NCBI GenBank assembly: GCA_002104905.1
Contig: MCFE01000575.1
Span: forward strand, 1 to 56,733
Source: Basidiobolus meristosporus CBS 931.73
Taxonomy: Eukaryota > Basidiobolomycota > Basidiobolomycetes > Basidiobolales > Basidiobolaceae
DNA length: 56,733 bases
Reading direction: 5' to 3'
Part shown: positions 35,501 through 45,400 of the stretch, piece by piece
How the letters are laid out: every line of letters begins with the position of its first letter
Position numbering within the stretch: the stretch's first letter is position 1
Made by a program: the position numbers and the translations under genes
The notes under the pieces: model-generated
Seen by the model: only the letters and a program-made list of their open reading frames with translations
Told to the model about the DNA's origin: nothing
The model's database searches: none

Positions 35501-36552
35501 TCAAAAGAAGTAATGCTGACTATAGTATATACTATAAGCCATATAGAGCAAATCCAGTTCTATTAGCTCTATATGTGGATGATCTTGTTATAGCCACCAA
35601 TAACCTAGAAACATTGGAAGAGACTAAATCCAGCCTATCTAAGGAGTTCAAGATGTCCAATCTAGGAGAACTTAGTTACTACTTAGGGATTACATTCTCC
35701 ATAGACAGAGGTACCCAGACTATCACCCTAAGTCAATCCAAGTATATTCAAGATATACTAAAGAAGTACCAAATGGAAGACTGTAAACCAGCAGCTACCT
35801 CAATGGAGACAAACCTTAACTTGGTCAAAACTCAACCAAATTAAGAGAGCTTGGTGCCATCTGAAAGCCCTGACTTTCCTTATCAATCTATGGTCAACAG
35901 TCTGATGCATATCATCCTTGGAACACGTCCAGATATCTCATATTCAGTGGGAGTTGTCAGCCAACATAATCAGAACTATGGATCTGATCATATTGCAGCA
36001 GTTAAGCTAATTTTTAGATACCTAAAAGGAACTGCTGATATTTGCTCAAGATACACTTATAAGGACTCAGAACAGGATCTTGTGGGATACTCTGATGCAG
36101 ATTGGGGACAAGATTTAGAAGACAGAAGATCCACCACAGGATACACCTTTCTTTACTGTAAAGGAGCAATTTCATGGGATTCAAGAAAGCAACCAACCGT
36201 AGCACTTTCTACCACAGAGGCAGAGTATATGGCAGCCTGTGAAGCTACAAAAGAAGCAATGTGGTTAAGAAAGCTGTTTACAGATTTCGGCCTATGTCAA
36301 AAAACACCTATTACTTTATTTCAAGACAATCAAGGATGTATACAATTAGGTAGAAATCCAACTTTTCATGCTAGAACCAAGCACATAGATATTAGACATC
36401 ATTTCATACGTGAAGCTATAGAGAATAACTTAGTTAGCTTAGTTTACTGTCCTACAGATGAAATGATTGCAGACATATTTACTAAACCATTATCTAGAGA
36501 CAAGTTTGAGTATCTTAGGTCCAAATTAGGACTAGTCAGTATGATCATTTAG
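32580..36552 (+). pseudogene. Copia-1 Gag-Pol, four lesions
   Basis: Gag is 32580-33530, with a DUF4219/UBN2-like start (KLDGSNYQVWKVKMKMLL) and the zinc knuckle CNYCKRKGHTSDRC (about 33280). Protease YIDSGTSQYFTH (about 33443) follows. The frame shifts near 33525, 33800 and 34070. The integrase zinc domain is WRFGHINFDYL and CEACIYKK (33850-33970); the core has FIDDCIKYTWVY, CSDNGGEY and QQNGVAEQ (34100-34340). RT has ETFAPVAKFNSIRLIL, KSLYGLKQSPRAWN and LYVDDLVIA (35220-35600). A TAA at 35842-35844 interrupts. RNase H (GYSDADWGQD, STTEAEYMAACE) runs to 36552. A few lesions in an otherwise complete coding region suggest fairly recent loss. Confidence 0.92.
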
Positions 36553-36563
36553 CTGAGTGGGAG

Positions 36564-36912
36564 TGTTGTAAGAATTTGTAATTCCACCTAAATACTCACC
36601 TAACTTAGTCACTTAAATCATTACCCTCAAATCCTAGAGAATACTGACCAAATTCCTTGTTGGGATTTACTTAGAATATTTTCACCAAAATACCAGGTAC
36701 CCAGAACATGAGAATTCTCAGAGTTGTCCAAACAGCCCCAAACTTTGCACACATGTTCTTGGGACCTTCCTTAACCTATTCTACGTGTTTGTAGTGCCAA
36801 GACCAGGTAAAAGTATAAATACTACTTTTACATACAATAAATCATTAAGTGAAAACCGCAAAATCTACTTGTCCTCCCAATCACTTCCAATATCTCCAAG
36901 ACTCTTACAACA
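36564..36912 (+). mobile_element. Copia-1 3' LTR
   Basis: Preceded by the purine tract GAGTGGGAG. It has the same ends as the 5' LTR and is followed by gtgtt. Confidence 0.92.
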
Positions 36913-36917
36913 GTGTT

Positions 36918-38139
36918 ATCCTTTTGAGTTCTTGATGTTGTTACTTTTTCTGTCAATGGAATCTCCACTCTATCAATAATGGTGCACATGGAGGCTGTGG
37001 TAGACAAGTTGCCTTTCTCTGCAAACTCATCTACCTCACTGGAGTGTAGCTCTACTGGCTGTGCTTCCAACTCTTGTGAAAGCAGCTGTTTTTGTGTTGG
37101 TGATTCTTCTTGGCTATGAGAGGATTCAGTCTGCTCTGGGCTTACTGCATGAATAGGCAAGAACTGCAGCTTTTTTCTTACACTAGCCTGTCTCTGGCTT
37201 GGGTAGACTTTTCCCTGTTATCTCTTCCTCTGTCACTGCCAAGTCATTCACTATTACTTTGTCTGAGTGCTTCTTGTACTGAATCATGCTTTCTCCTTGA
37301 GAAATGCTGCTCCAATGCTTTTGTTTTGGCCTGCTTGTCCCTTGCTGGCACTCTGCACTCAACCTGATGCTTCTTTGCCACTTGTTCTGAGCACTCAGCC
37401 CCTGCTGTGACAGGCTCTTGAGGTAGCTGCTTGCTTTTATCATTACCAGATCCTTTGCTGCTACTTTGAGTGAGTCCTTCTTGAGTGGAACTATGCTTTT
37501 TCCTTGGTAAGTGCTTTGCTGGTGCATCTGCATCTGCCTGCTTTCCCTTATTGGCACTCTTCCAGCTACCTGATGCCTCTTTGATGCTTGTTTGGAGCTT
37601 TTGGCCCTGCTTATAATGGGCTCTTGAGGAAGCTGCTGGTTTTTAGCCATTTCACCCTTGTTCTTCTGCCTTTTATAGTTTCTGCTATTCTTGAAATACT
37701 TTCTCAGAATACCAATGCTGGCCCAACACTCATTTGCTTCTTTGAATCCAGGATAATGCTTATGGGGCAAGTCAAGCTCATTCTACTTGGTCTTGAGTTC
37801 CTGATGGTCCCATGGTATGCTGGCCTTGAGGTGTTTGCATGTAAGACTTCTAACAGCCTCTGGAATATTAGCCTACTCTGCATCATGCACTCAGCAGCTT
37901 CACAAATCTTAAATGTCTTTTGATTAATAGGCTTTGGTATAAACATTAAATTTTCTCCCTCCCATACTGTGATAGGTTTTTCTGTGTGCTTTATCCTTGG
38001 GCACTGTTGTTGTGCTTCAAAGACTATACAGTGTTCCTCTGCTGTTACATTGGGAAATGGCTCAATTCTTGGCTGTGACATCAAGGTACTTAAGCTCCTT
38101 CTTTGCAGCAAAGATACTGCTTTCTCTATCTGCAATATT
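36918..38139 (-). pseudogene. JK gene, middle part (copy 1)
   Basis: Between the copia-1 and Harbinger-like insertions, read on the minus strand. The first segment (38139 to about 37810) encodes LQIEKAVSLLQRRSL, then PRIEPFPNVTAEEH, EGENLMFIPKP and FKICEAAECMMQSRL. A shift and a TAG near 37780 precede PHKHYPGFKEANECW and YFKNSRNYKR. From 37640 to 37200 come two tandem units of about 70 residues (cores SKQASKRHQVAGRVP and LSAQNKWQRSIRLSA), rich in Q, S and K. The acidic VELHSSEVDEFAEKGN region (about 37060) follows. I do not recognise the family. It looks like a nuclear or structural protein of the element. Confidence 0.65.
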
Positions 38140-38745
38140 AGACTTGTTCCATTGTACCGTGCCAGGGCGTGCGGTGCAATCCGTGGTTGTAAAGAACGAT
38201 TGGGCACAATATTATAGCTACCAGAAGGCAAGATTGTTCTTGGACAATTTTGCACTATGCGGGACGATCTTGCACACTATGGCACAATCTGACACAATGA
38301 GGTCGGCACGGATGATTGCACCAACTTGTAATGTTTGCATCACGTGCGCAATCAGATACCGCTATAATGGCAGGTAAAATCTGGTATTTGGATATGTTTC
38401 TTTAATGTAAATGGAAATAAATGTGTATCACACAATAAATTACACTGATACTTACCATTTTGGTTACCCTCACTCCAATTGGACGGTATCTCAGTGGTTA
38501 ATTGGTCCAAAAGTATCCTGAAGCTGGCAGCCCCCAATTGGCTCATTGACTACTGAAAAAGCTACCTGATTTGCCATCAAATATCCCATTTTGCCCATTG
38601 AGCAAGTAAATCCCTGATCCTAGTGATTGGACAAGGTGTCATAGCTAGCACGCAAGCAATCATGTAGGTGCAAAACAGATCCAATAGCTGCACTGGTATT
38701 ACAGATGACGTATATATATGCAGGGTGTTTATTTATAGGGGTTCT

Positions 38746-38761
38746 GTCTCATATATGAGAC
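38746..38761. repeat. Perfect 16-base palindrome
   Basis: GTCTCATATATGAGAC, inside the noncoding left part of the Harbinger-like element. Its role is unknown; it could be a protein-binding site. Confidence 0.5.
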
Positions 38762-38819
38762 GACCTTGATATTACTTATATCAAAAATTTGATGATCACT
38801 GATTTGCGATGGCTTGATT

Positions 38820-39255
38820 TGGATTGCAAAAAAAAAAGGGTTGTTGGGATCATTACAAATGTAAGCAATTCAAAGCAATCGCATCATCTTCTCCTGGGTT
38901 TTTTTCTCACAGGGATTACTACTGAAGCATTTGGTAGTGACTCACTTTGCACACCTATACTACTTCCTGGCTGACTATCATCTTGGCCACTTGTGTATTT
39001 GTAGTCAGTATTTTGCCTCCTAGTTGATGAGTGCAATGCTGCAGCTTGGCCACGCTGAATTGCTTTGACTGAACTAACTGAACCGGCCTGTAGTGCCACA
39101 TGCTGACGTGTTCTTTTACTTGCCAAGGGCTCCGGTGGTTGAGGCACTTCATGTTGGTCATCATCAGTCAGTTCACCAGAAGTAACTTGCTGATGGTCAG
39201 GCAAAACGGCACGCGCAGGCGCGCCTTGACGCGTTGAGATGGCCCTTGGCTGAGT
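38820..39255 (-). other. Harbinger element, region beyond ORF2
   Basis: The minus-strand frame 38884-39204 (VTSGELTDDDQHEVPQPPEP and on) may be the C-terminal end of the ORF2 protein after a break, since it starts just after the ORF2 frame closes and is hydrophilic in the same way. This is not certain. Confidence 0.35.
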
Positions 39256-40116
39256 TCAATGTGATGCCGCATGTTGACGTGACTTGGTCCGCTCCAATGG
39301 ACTTGTGTCTAAATGAGCAGTTTGGTGAGTTCTCGTAGTTTTGCTCTGAAGCGCGCGCGTTGACTCGACGCGGGGCGTTCTGGTAAAGGGTGTTGGCGTG
39401 GTCTGGACTGACATGCGCCGGCGCGCTGTGGTTGCAAGAGATGGTAGGGAATCCAGCAAGGCGTGCTGGCGCAATCTGGACAATGTTGCTTGCGGTCTGT
39501 ATTCTTCCTCCTGAAGCTCACCATCTGATTCCTCAAGGTATTCACTTACCCTCTGTCTGATACTTTGGAGCTGTTGCCTGGATGAGTCCTGTGTATATTG
39601 CTCTTGGAAGCCACTTAGCTCTACTAATATATCACATAGTACATTAGTCATTTGAGGCAAAAACTCATTCAAAATCTCTTTGGTTCCCAAAGTTGAGGTA
39701 CAAACGGACGCGTCCGGCCTGTACTGTGCAAATTGCGCGCAAAATTGTTCCCGCGCGGCTTCTTTGTCAAATCCCCTCACTCTCAGCTCATTCTTGATTT
39801 CAATACTGGTCTTGTTATATATCTTTTTACATACATTGGCTGGCATCTTGATGTAGAACTCATGCCACAGCTTTCTACTCAAATTCTTCCATCTTTGTCA
39901 ACTCTCTGAGGTATCTAGTTCTGCTAGATTAATCAGCAGTGCCCAAATATCTGTATGAAGGCTCATCATAGACACTTGGGCCATACTAAAATCATTTGGC
40001 AAGAACTCAAATGGATCCGACATCAATTTCTCCGGTCCGGACCGCGCCTGTGAGCTGGGGGATGGGTTTTGTCTGGGTTGTACTAAAGATGAGTTGAGGC
40101 TTGGTATGGGGACCAT
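39256..40116 (-). pseudogene. Harbinger ORF2 accessory protein, one stop
   Basis: ATG at 40116; the frame is open to a TGA at 39898-39900 and then continues in the same frame to 39256, about 286 residues in all. The start is P/S/Q-rich, then TDIWALLINLAELDTSES, stop, QRWKNLSRKLWHEFY. Next come a charged helical part (KNELRVRGFDKEAAREQF), FLPQMTNVLCDILVELSGFQ and an R/T-rich tail. PIF/Harbinger elements usually carry a second, Myb/SANT-like DNA-binding protein needed with the transposase. The W-containing helical segment is compatible with that role, but no clear SANT motif is seen. The relic at 7321-7960 has TTG at the stop position. It is divergent from the transposase, with about 360 bases between the two starts. 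Confidence 0.7.
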
Positions 40117-40474
40117 AGCAATGGATTTGGATACTTATACAGCAGTATATTGGCATCAACCTGGTCTTATATGAAATATATATGAAAACTAATGTGATTG
40201 TTGAATTTTCCATATATTATGCATGATGCATCTTGGATCGCGTTGACACGGATCAGATCACATCAATTGCAGATTTCCTATTTGATTATAGACCTATGAG
40301 TAAAGCATCAATAAAAGTACCAAGGCATTGTTTGCGGATGATTTTGCAACATAATGATGGGATACATGGCAATTGATGGAGATTTAACCATAATGTGTTA
40401 AAAATCAGATAAATAACGTGGATTGTGCCAAATCAATTCAAACCGCCTTCATACAATCATCCATCAATTTTAAT
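40117..40474. promoter_or_regulatory. Divergent promoter region of Harbinger element
   Basis: About 358 bases between the ORF2 ATG (minus) and the transposase ATG (plus). AT-rich with several TATA-like stretches (atatatg, about 40180). The same region is recognisable but decayed at 7960-8340. Confidence 0.5.
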
Positions 40475-41359
40475 ATGACTTACTCATCTGAATGGTCTTT
40501 TCTCATCAATCCCATCACTACCACTGGATTTCCTTTTGACACACTAGAGGAGATATACTCCAAGTACTGTGGACCATCAACCCCAATCTACTCAAGGAGA
40601 TCCCTTGTTAAGCTTCTCTGCTATTACAAGAACTATTGCCCTACAAGGTTTCATCCCACCATCCATGGCAACAAAAGTCCTAGAAGCTTTCATTCCCAGC
40701 TGACAGCAATGGAGAACCACCTTGCAGAGGGTATGAATGACTTAGAGCAAGCTTGGAATACTAGGTTCAGAAGCTCCAATAGACTTCCATATCCCAGAGT
40801 GTTCAGCAACAGGTTCCATATCAGGAGTATTTTGGATACCTTCCCAGTGAGGATTAACAGACCTTCTAGAGGGCAGAGGCACTTTTATTCTGGCAAGTAC
40901 AAGGCACACTGTGTGAAGTTTCAAGCACTGTCTGACATTGAGGGTAACATCATCTGGTTTAGTGGGCCATTTGCTGGAAGTAGGCATGACAATGCACTCT
41001 GGGTAGAGAATCATCCTGAATTCAGTAGAGGGGAGAAATGTATGGCAGACTTAGCCTCTATAGGAAAGGATTGTCAGAGATTAGGATGTATTACAGCTTA
41101 TAGGAAGCCAAGAAGTGGTGTGCTTAGCAGGAAGCAGAAGCTCTACAATGAGATATTTAATCATTTCAGAGTAAGGGTAGAGCACACATTTGGATATCTG
41201 AAGAGATTCAGCATATTGGCTGGTAAATACATAGGAAAGTCATATATAGGAGAAAACAGCAGAATAGGTAAAATAGTTAAGATACTTATTAATGCACATT
41301 ATGTTCATACAAGAAGACATCCACTGAGAGAAATGTGTCTGGAGCATTATGAAGAGTAA
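40475..41359 (+). CDS. PIF/Harbinger-like transposase (DDE_Tnp_4 type)
   Basis: 294 residues from the first ATG in frame; the frame is open further upstream but without an ATG. It would cut and paste the 38140-41542 element. The DDE domain is visible. The first acidic residue is in ILDTFPVRINRPSRG (about 125-140), followed by RHFYSGKYKAHCVKFQAL. The second is in GSRHDNALW (about 172-180) and the third in RVRVEHTFGYLKRFSIL (about 248-264). The N-terminal part has RRSLVKLLCYYKNY and IHGNKSPRSFHS. No stop or shift is seen. It is shorter than typical animal PIF transposases, and an upstream exon cannot be excluded. The decayed copy at 8340-9230 aligns over the whole length. Confidence 0.88.
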   Translation: MTYSSEWSFLINPITTTGFPFDTLEEIYSKYCGPSTPIYSRRSLVKLLCYYKNYCPTRFHPTIHGNKSPRSFHSQLTAMENHLAEGMNDLEQAWNTRFRSSNRLPYPRVFSNRFHIRSILDTFPVRINRPSRGQRHFYSGKYKAHCVKFQALSDIEGNIIWFSGPFAGSRHDNALWVENHPEFSRGEKCMADLASIGKDCQRLGCITAYRKPRSGVLSRKQKLYNEIFNHFRVRVEHTFGYLKRFSILAGKYIGKSYIGENSRIGKIVKILINAHYVHTRRHPLREMCLEHYEE

Positions 41360-41542
41360 ATAAAGCAAGGAAAGCACTATTCTGAGCAACATAAGTAAGA
41401 TTGAGTAAAATTACCAGTAACTGTATCATACCACTGGCATCATGGTAGAAATTATAGTGCCAGATGGTGCCGTAGAGTGCCAGATCAATCCGGCACCATA
41501 AACAGGCTGGCACTCTGTGGCACTATCCAATGGAACAAGTCT

Positions 41543-41990
41543 ATTGATTGTTCTACATTTTTTGTCTGCTCATCCTGTTCCTGGACTATTTTCTGATTTC
41601 TCTGGGCCATTGCATCTATCCTATTAGCCACTACACCTAATTGCCTCATCAATACTTTGATATGAGCCAACTACATACTTGCTAATACAGAAGGTGTGAT
41701 GTTATGATGGCCACTTGCTGGTCTTGAACAGAAGGTACTGCTTTTGCTACATTCATATCTGCCTCAGCAATATGAACAGCTTGCGGCTCCACATTGCCTA
41801 CTTGGCTAAGAGCCTGAGGAGTCCACATTATTACCTTCAGTGGGCACACTGTCCACAGGGCCTTTTTGGATGTAGCCCTGCTTGTTGCACTGAATGTCAA
41901 AGCAAGCTGTTGTCCAACTGTTCTTGTACTGCTGTTAGCAGTGGGGTTTGGTTAGGAACCAGACTACTTTACTTTATTTTTTGGTAGAAT
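41543..41990 (-). pseudogene. JK gene, 5' part (copy 1)
   Basis: Minus-strand start of the JK gene. It begins near 41968, where the ATG of the copy at 48432 is mutated to GTA. A Q/S/T-rich region follows (TSRATSKKALW, LSQVGNVEPQ), with frame breaks near 41680. A likely coiled coil comes next, AHIKVLMRQLGVVANRID and AQRNQKIVQEQDEQTK. The frame runs directly into 38139 when the Harbinger-like element is removed (...NVEQSI then LQIEKAVSLL). It is divergent from the Plavaka transposase at 42213, about 250 bases apart. Confidence 0.65.
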
Positions 41991-42212
41991 ATAAATGTAA
42001 GTGAGTCAATTCAAAGAGGAAATGGTGTTACATATATATGTATATGTGGTGCCACAACTATATTCATAATGCTTACTATGGCAGGTCATCATTGAGTCTT
42101 ACATTCATGTAGGTGCAATATCTCAAATACAAGTTTGTCTTAAATACACATGAGCATTGACAAAAAAGTGATATTATAGTGTTACATTGTTGAGTGTCAA
42201 GCTGCTTGCCCC
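41991..42212. promoter_or_regulatory. Shared intergenic region of JK and Plavaka genes
   Basis: About 220 bases between divergent genes, with an alternating tatatatgtatatg stretch. The homologous region at 46960-48400 carries the long palindromic element; here the empty site reads aatgcttactatgg. Confidence 0.5.
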
Positions 42213-42305
42213 ATGGACAAGACAACATTAGTTCAACACCATAAGAGAAGAGAAAAAAGACCATGTGATCATTGTAGCAAGCCTCTCAGTCATGAAGCAT
42301 GCTGT
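42213..42305 (+). pseudogene. Plavaka-type transposase, N-terminal zinc finger (copy 2)
   Basis: ATG at 42213, then HHKRREKRPCDHCSKPLSHEAC, a C-x2-C start of a zinc finger. A better preserved version at 46682-46954 reads CCYCYKPVSHEAHRQHRKFC, a CCHC/CCHH-like finger. It is cut by the family-A LTR at 42306. Plavaka/KDZ transposases commonly begin with such a finger. Confidence 0.6.
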
Positions 42306-43243
42306 TGTGGTGTATTAGTCCAAAGGAGAGATACATCCAGCACTTCTCAAGTGTTTTTGTGTGTGGGGTGTTCACTGGGTGCAGTAACCTCTGGCAAAAG
42401 CTTGCTAGGAACACTTGGGTTCTGTCTCTAATCTAGTGTGATGGGGAATAAAGCCACAATCTCTAACTTAGTTGGTATCTTAGCAAAAGTACATGCTGGG
42501 TTCAGCATCCTTTGAGATGACAATGTACTAAAGCTTCCAAAGTCAAAACAACTGAAAACTTCACCAGCAGGGACTTGATAAGAATGCAGCTGTGGTCAAT
42601 AGTTTCAAAGACAGAAAAGTATCTTTACTATTACAAGAACAAACTTGGGAAAGATTCAGATATAATAATAGATACTTAACTGAGTATCCCTCACAAGTTG
42701 TGCCCCCAAGATCAGTTGGCTGTCAGCATGGTTCCCTGGGAGTGGCCTGTGGTCTGCAGTTGGAAGTTCAGGTAGCAGCTGGTAGTAGTGATCACACTAA
42801 TCAACAAGTTGGTTCCAGCAATCAATTGAAGTCTTAAAGACATCAGAATGAGCCAAGAGTACTCTAAGTAGGTGCTGGAAGGTATTAAGAGACACAGCAC
42901 ATCCAACCAATCAGGAATCAGTACTCTGAAATCTGTGCAACATAGGGATACCATATATGGTATTGAAATGGTAGGGATAGTGACATGGATTGACCATGTG
43001 TCATGGGTACTGGCACATTTACTTGCCAAATATAGTAGCACTTTCAGCTAGTAATCTTACATAGAGTGAGGGATAACTTATGCAATAAGGTAAGCAGGTG
43101 TGATAGTCAGCCGGCTTATGGGATAGTACTGTTCAAGTAATACAAATGGGATAAAACTAAAATAAGTATAGTAGACAAATAGGGAAGTAGAAAATATGGG
43201 AATGAGCACATCTGTCTGTGGGTGTCACTATGACCCCACTACA
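42306..43243 (-). mobile_element. Solo LTR, gypsy family A
   Basis: 938 bases, TGTGGTGTATTAG to CCCCACTACA in plus sense. It splits the zinc-finger region of Plavaka copy 2, which is continuous at 46.7-46.9 kb on the other strand. No convincing duplication is visible. Confidence 0.85.
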
Positions 43244-45400
43244 ACACAGTCAGTGTAGGAGGTATGACAAGGATCATGGCTAGTGTTTTGCCACACAAGT
43301 CATATTTGGCCATTCACCAGTCATTACTTTACCAAAAAAATCTTGCTGGCCACTCAATACTTCTATAAAGGCATTGGGCTATACTTGTTACCTTGGGCAA
43401 ACTGAATCAGCAGAGTTTGTGACACATTTAGGCTTACCCCAGCCTTCTGAATATGGCACACAGAGTGATAGCTCTGAAGAAGCAGGCTCACTAATGGATT
43501 GTGAACTTATCTTCCCTAACAACAGTACCCTGCATGAGCCTGGCAAAATCCCATTATGCAATGAGATAACACCTGCAGAAAGAAATCCCAAGGATACTTT
43601 ATGTAATCAAATGAGCCCAGTAATCCATATACTGGTGAATGATGTGATGTTGTGGCTAGAGAAGTAGTGCATTTCCACTAGTATCAGTAAAGGAGACTTT
43701 GAGGATTTACTACTACTTGTTGCCAAAATCATACTGGCATGCAACTAACCATGTAAATGGTATATATGGAGAACTATCATGCAGCTGGCAACATATGACC
43801 CCAAGACCATCCTGATACCAGCATGTGTTAACAGTTCCATGGCATTCACATCAGAAATGCCTTCATTGCAAGGTGTCCAACTTTTCTGGAATCCGCCGCC
43901 ATTGGGGGAAACATTGTTCACACTCTGCATCTATTCCAGTAATACCATGTATAAAGAAGCTCATGCAGTCCAACAAATATTGTGAAGCTATAAAGTACCA
44001 TACTCAGTATCAATCAAGCTAAAGCATATCAGATATATTCAATTGCAACATTACAAACAGCTAAGAAGCTAGAGCTACTTGAAGGTATGTATGACCATGC
44101 CTTTAACTTGGCACTTGATGGATTCTTATTAGACAGGTACTCTACCAGCAAGTCCTGCTGGCCACTAATTCTCATCAACCTGAAACTGCCATCTATCTTA
44201 TGGTATCCAAGCCAAAATCTGATGGTAGTCTCAATAGTATCTGGGCCTAAATCACCATCCAGCCTGGTTAGCTACCTATATTCAATGCTGGATGAATCTT
44301 GTATGCTTTCCAGCAAGAAAACAGTAAATGGCCATCATGTAAATGTACATATTACTATCTGCATTCATGATATCCTGGCCATCAGCCAGATAGGTGGCTT
44401 TTCTGGGCAGAATGGATGGTATTGCTATCAAATGTGTGAGATCCAGGGGACTTATTCCATAACTAACACACATCAATATTACCCAAACATCAACACTAAG
44501 AGCATCTTCTTTCCATAGAGCGTACATAAAGAAGTTGGTATGCAATTATTGGCCAGAATATGGAATTAATTGCAAACTGGGGATACTTAAGATTGAGTGT
44601 ATCTGTAGGAGTAAAAGCTTCTCACAGGGAGCAGTGCATTTGCTTTTCAATTATATCCCTACAATAATGACAAAGTTGTACATGGGCATTTCAAGCTAAA
44701 TAAGCCCTTTGAGATACTGGAGAAATTTGAAAGAATTGTCAAGATATTACAGAGTATCAGCTACCCTATGTACTTCTCATGGGCTCCAATCAACACTGAT
44801 ACACATATACAACAATACAAGTGCAAGGACTGGAGGAACTGGAAATGTATTTATTCAAGTGGCCTTCTGAGGCCACTGCTACCAAGAGTAAATTGGAAGC
44901 ATTGGGAGTCATATGTGGATATTGTAGGAATATTTATCCAGAGGGGGATCACCAATGCCAACTTGTTGCATCTACAGCTTTTGTGCAAAGAGCTTGTGAT
45001 GGGATTTGAGCAACTATACTGCAAATATAAAGCTGAGTACATAGATCTCTGCCACTACTGTATCCATTTACTACTCCATCTTGCTTAGTGTGTTGAGAAT
45101 TTTGGACCTTGCTTCACCTTTTGAAAGCTTCCTATGGAGCAGATGTGTGGGGAGATAGGAAGACAAGTCAAGTTGCAGGTACTCCCATATCCCAATCTCA
45201 TCAAGTATAATGCCTTCAGGTCTGTCATGGATGTGATGAGTTGGCACATGGAGGATAGCCAGGAAGAGTTGGAAAGTACTGAGGACAGATATTCACATGG
45301 AGACACCTATGCCTATGACATTGAGAAGCTAACCAGCCCCAATTGGTGGGTAATCAGTTAAGTAATGCAAAGTTGGGCTGGGTGCAACAAGCAACTAATT
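43244..45400 (+). pseudogene. Plavaka-type (KDZ/tnp2 class) transposase (copy 2)
   Basis: The longest copy. Frame 43374-43667 is the variable N-terminal region (PSEYGTQSDSSEEAGS). A second C2H2-like cluster KCLHCKVSNFSGIRRHWGKH lies near 43855-43915. Frame 44087-44518 has the class signature DGFLLDRYSTSKSCWPL, then SGPKSPSSL, IHDILAISQIGGFSGQNG and WYCYQMCEIQGTY, the tnp2/Plavaka catalytic core. Later pieces give GFEQLYCKYKAEYIDLC, CIHLLLHLA, FGP and MEQMCGEIGRQ...PYPNL, the conserved C-terminal block. Stops and shifts throughout make it a pseudogene. Family assignment rests on remembered motif order, not on a search. Confidence 0.75.

Larger units (their letters stand above)
32228..36912 (+). 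mobile_element. Copia-1 element, complete with LTRs
   Basis: LTRs 32228-32575 and 36564-36912 (about 349 bases, TGTTGTAA to CTTACAACA), flanked by a perfect 5-base duplication gtgtt (32223-32227 and 36913-36917). It is inserted in the JK gene. By eye the LTRs differ at about 15 positions, so it is older than the gypsy-B plus copy. Confidence 0.95.
38140..41542 (+). mobile_element. PIF/Harbinger-like DNA transposon, complete
   Basis: 3403 bases with terminal inverted repeats beginning AGACTTGTTCCATTG (left) and the matching inverse ending in CAATGGAACAAGTCT (right), flanked by att (38137-38139 and 41543-41545). Removing it restores the JK reading frame. It carries a transposase (+) and a second gene (-), divergent, as PIF/Harbinger elements do. 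GC and CpG are locally high at 39190-39490 and 39700-39760, unlike its neighbours. Confidence 0.92.

Noticed and set aside
40418-40474. Earlier start of the Harbinger transposase at 40418
   Set aside because: The codon there is GTG; the first ATG in frame is at 40475. An upstream exon is possible but not shown.
41485-41670. A separate small gene on the minus strand
   Set aside because: It mixes the Harbinger terminus with the JK coiled coil; the frame is explained by the split JK gene.
42306-43243. TSD for this family-A LTR
   Set aside because: Left flank gctgt and right flank acaca do not match. The empty-site comparison with 46.8 kb also leaves unexplained bases, so no duplication is claimed.
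44860-44950. CGYC...DHQC in frame 44821-45009 as a zinc knuckle
   Set aside because: The neighbouring frame matches the Plavaka C-terminal order (GFEQLY, IHLLLH), and the knuckle frame has no supporting domain, so it is probably a chance pattern.
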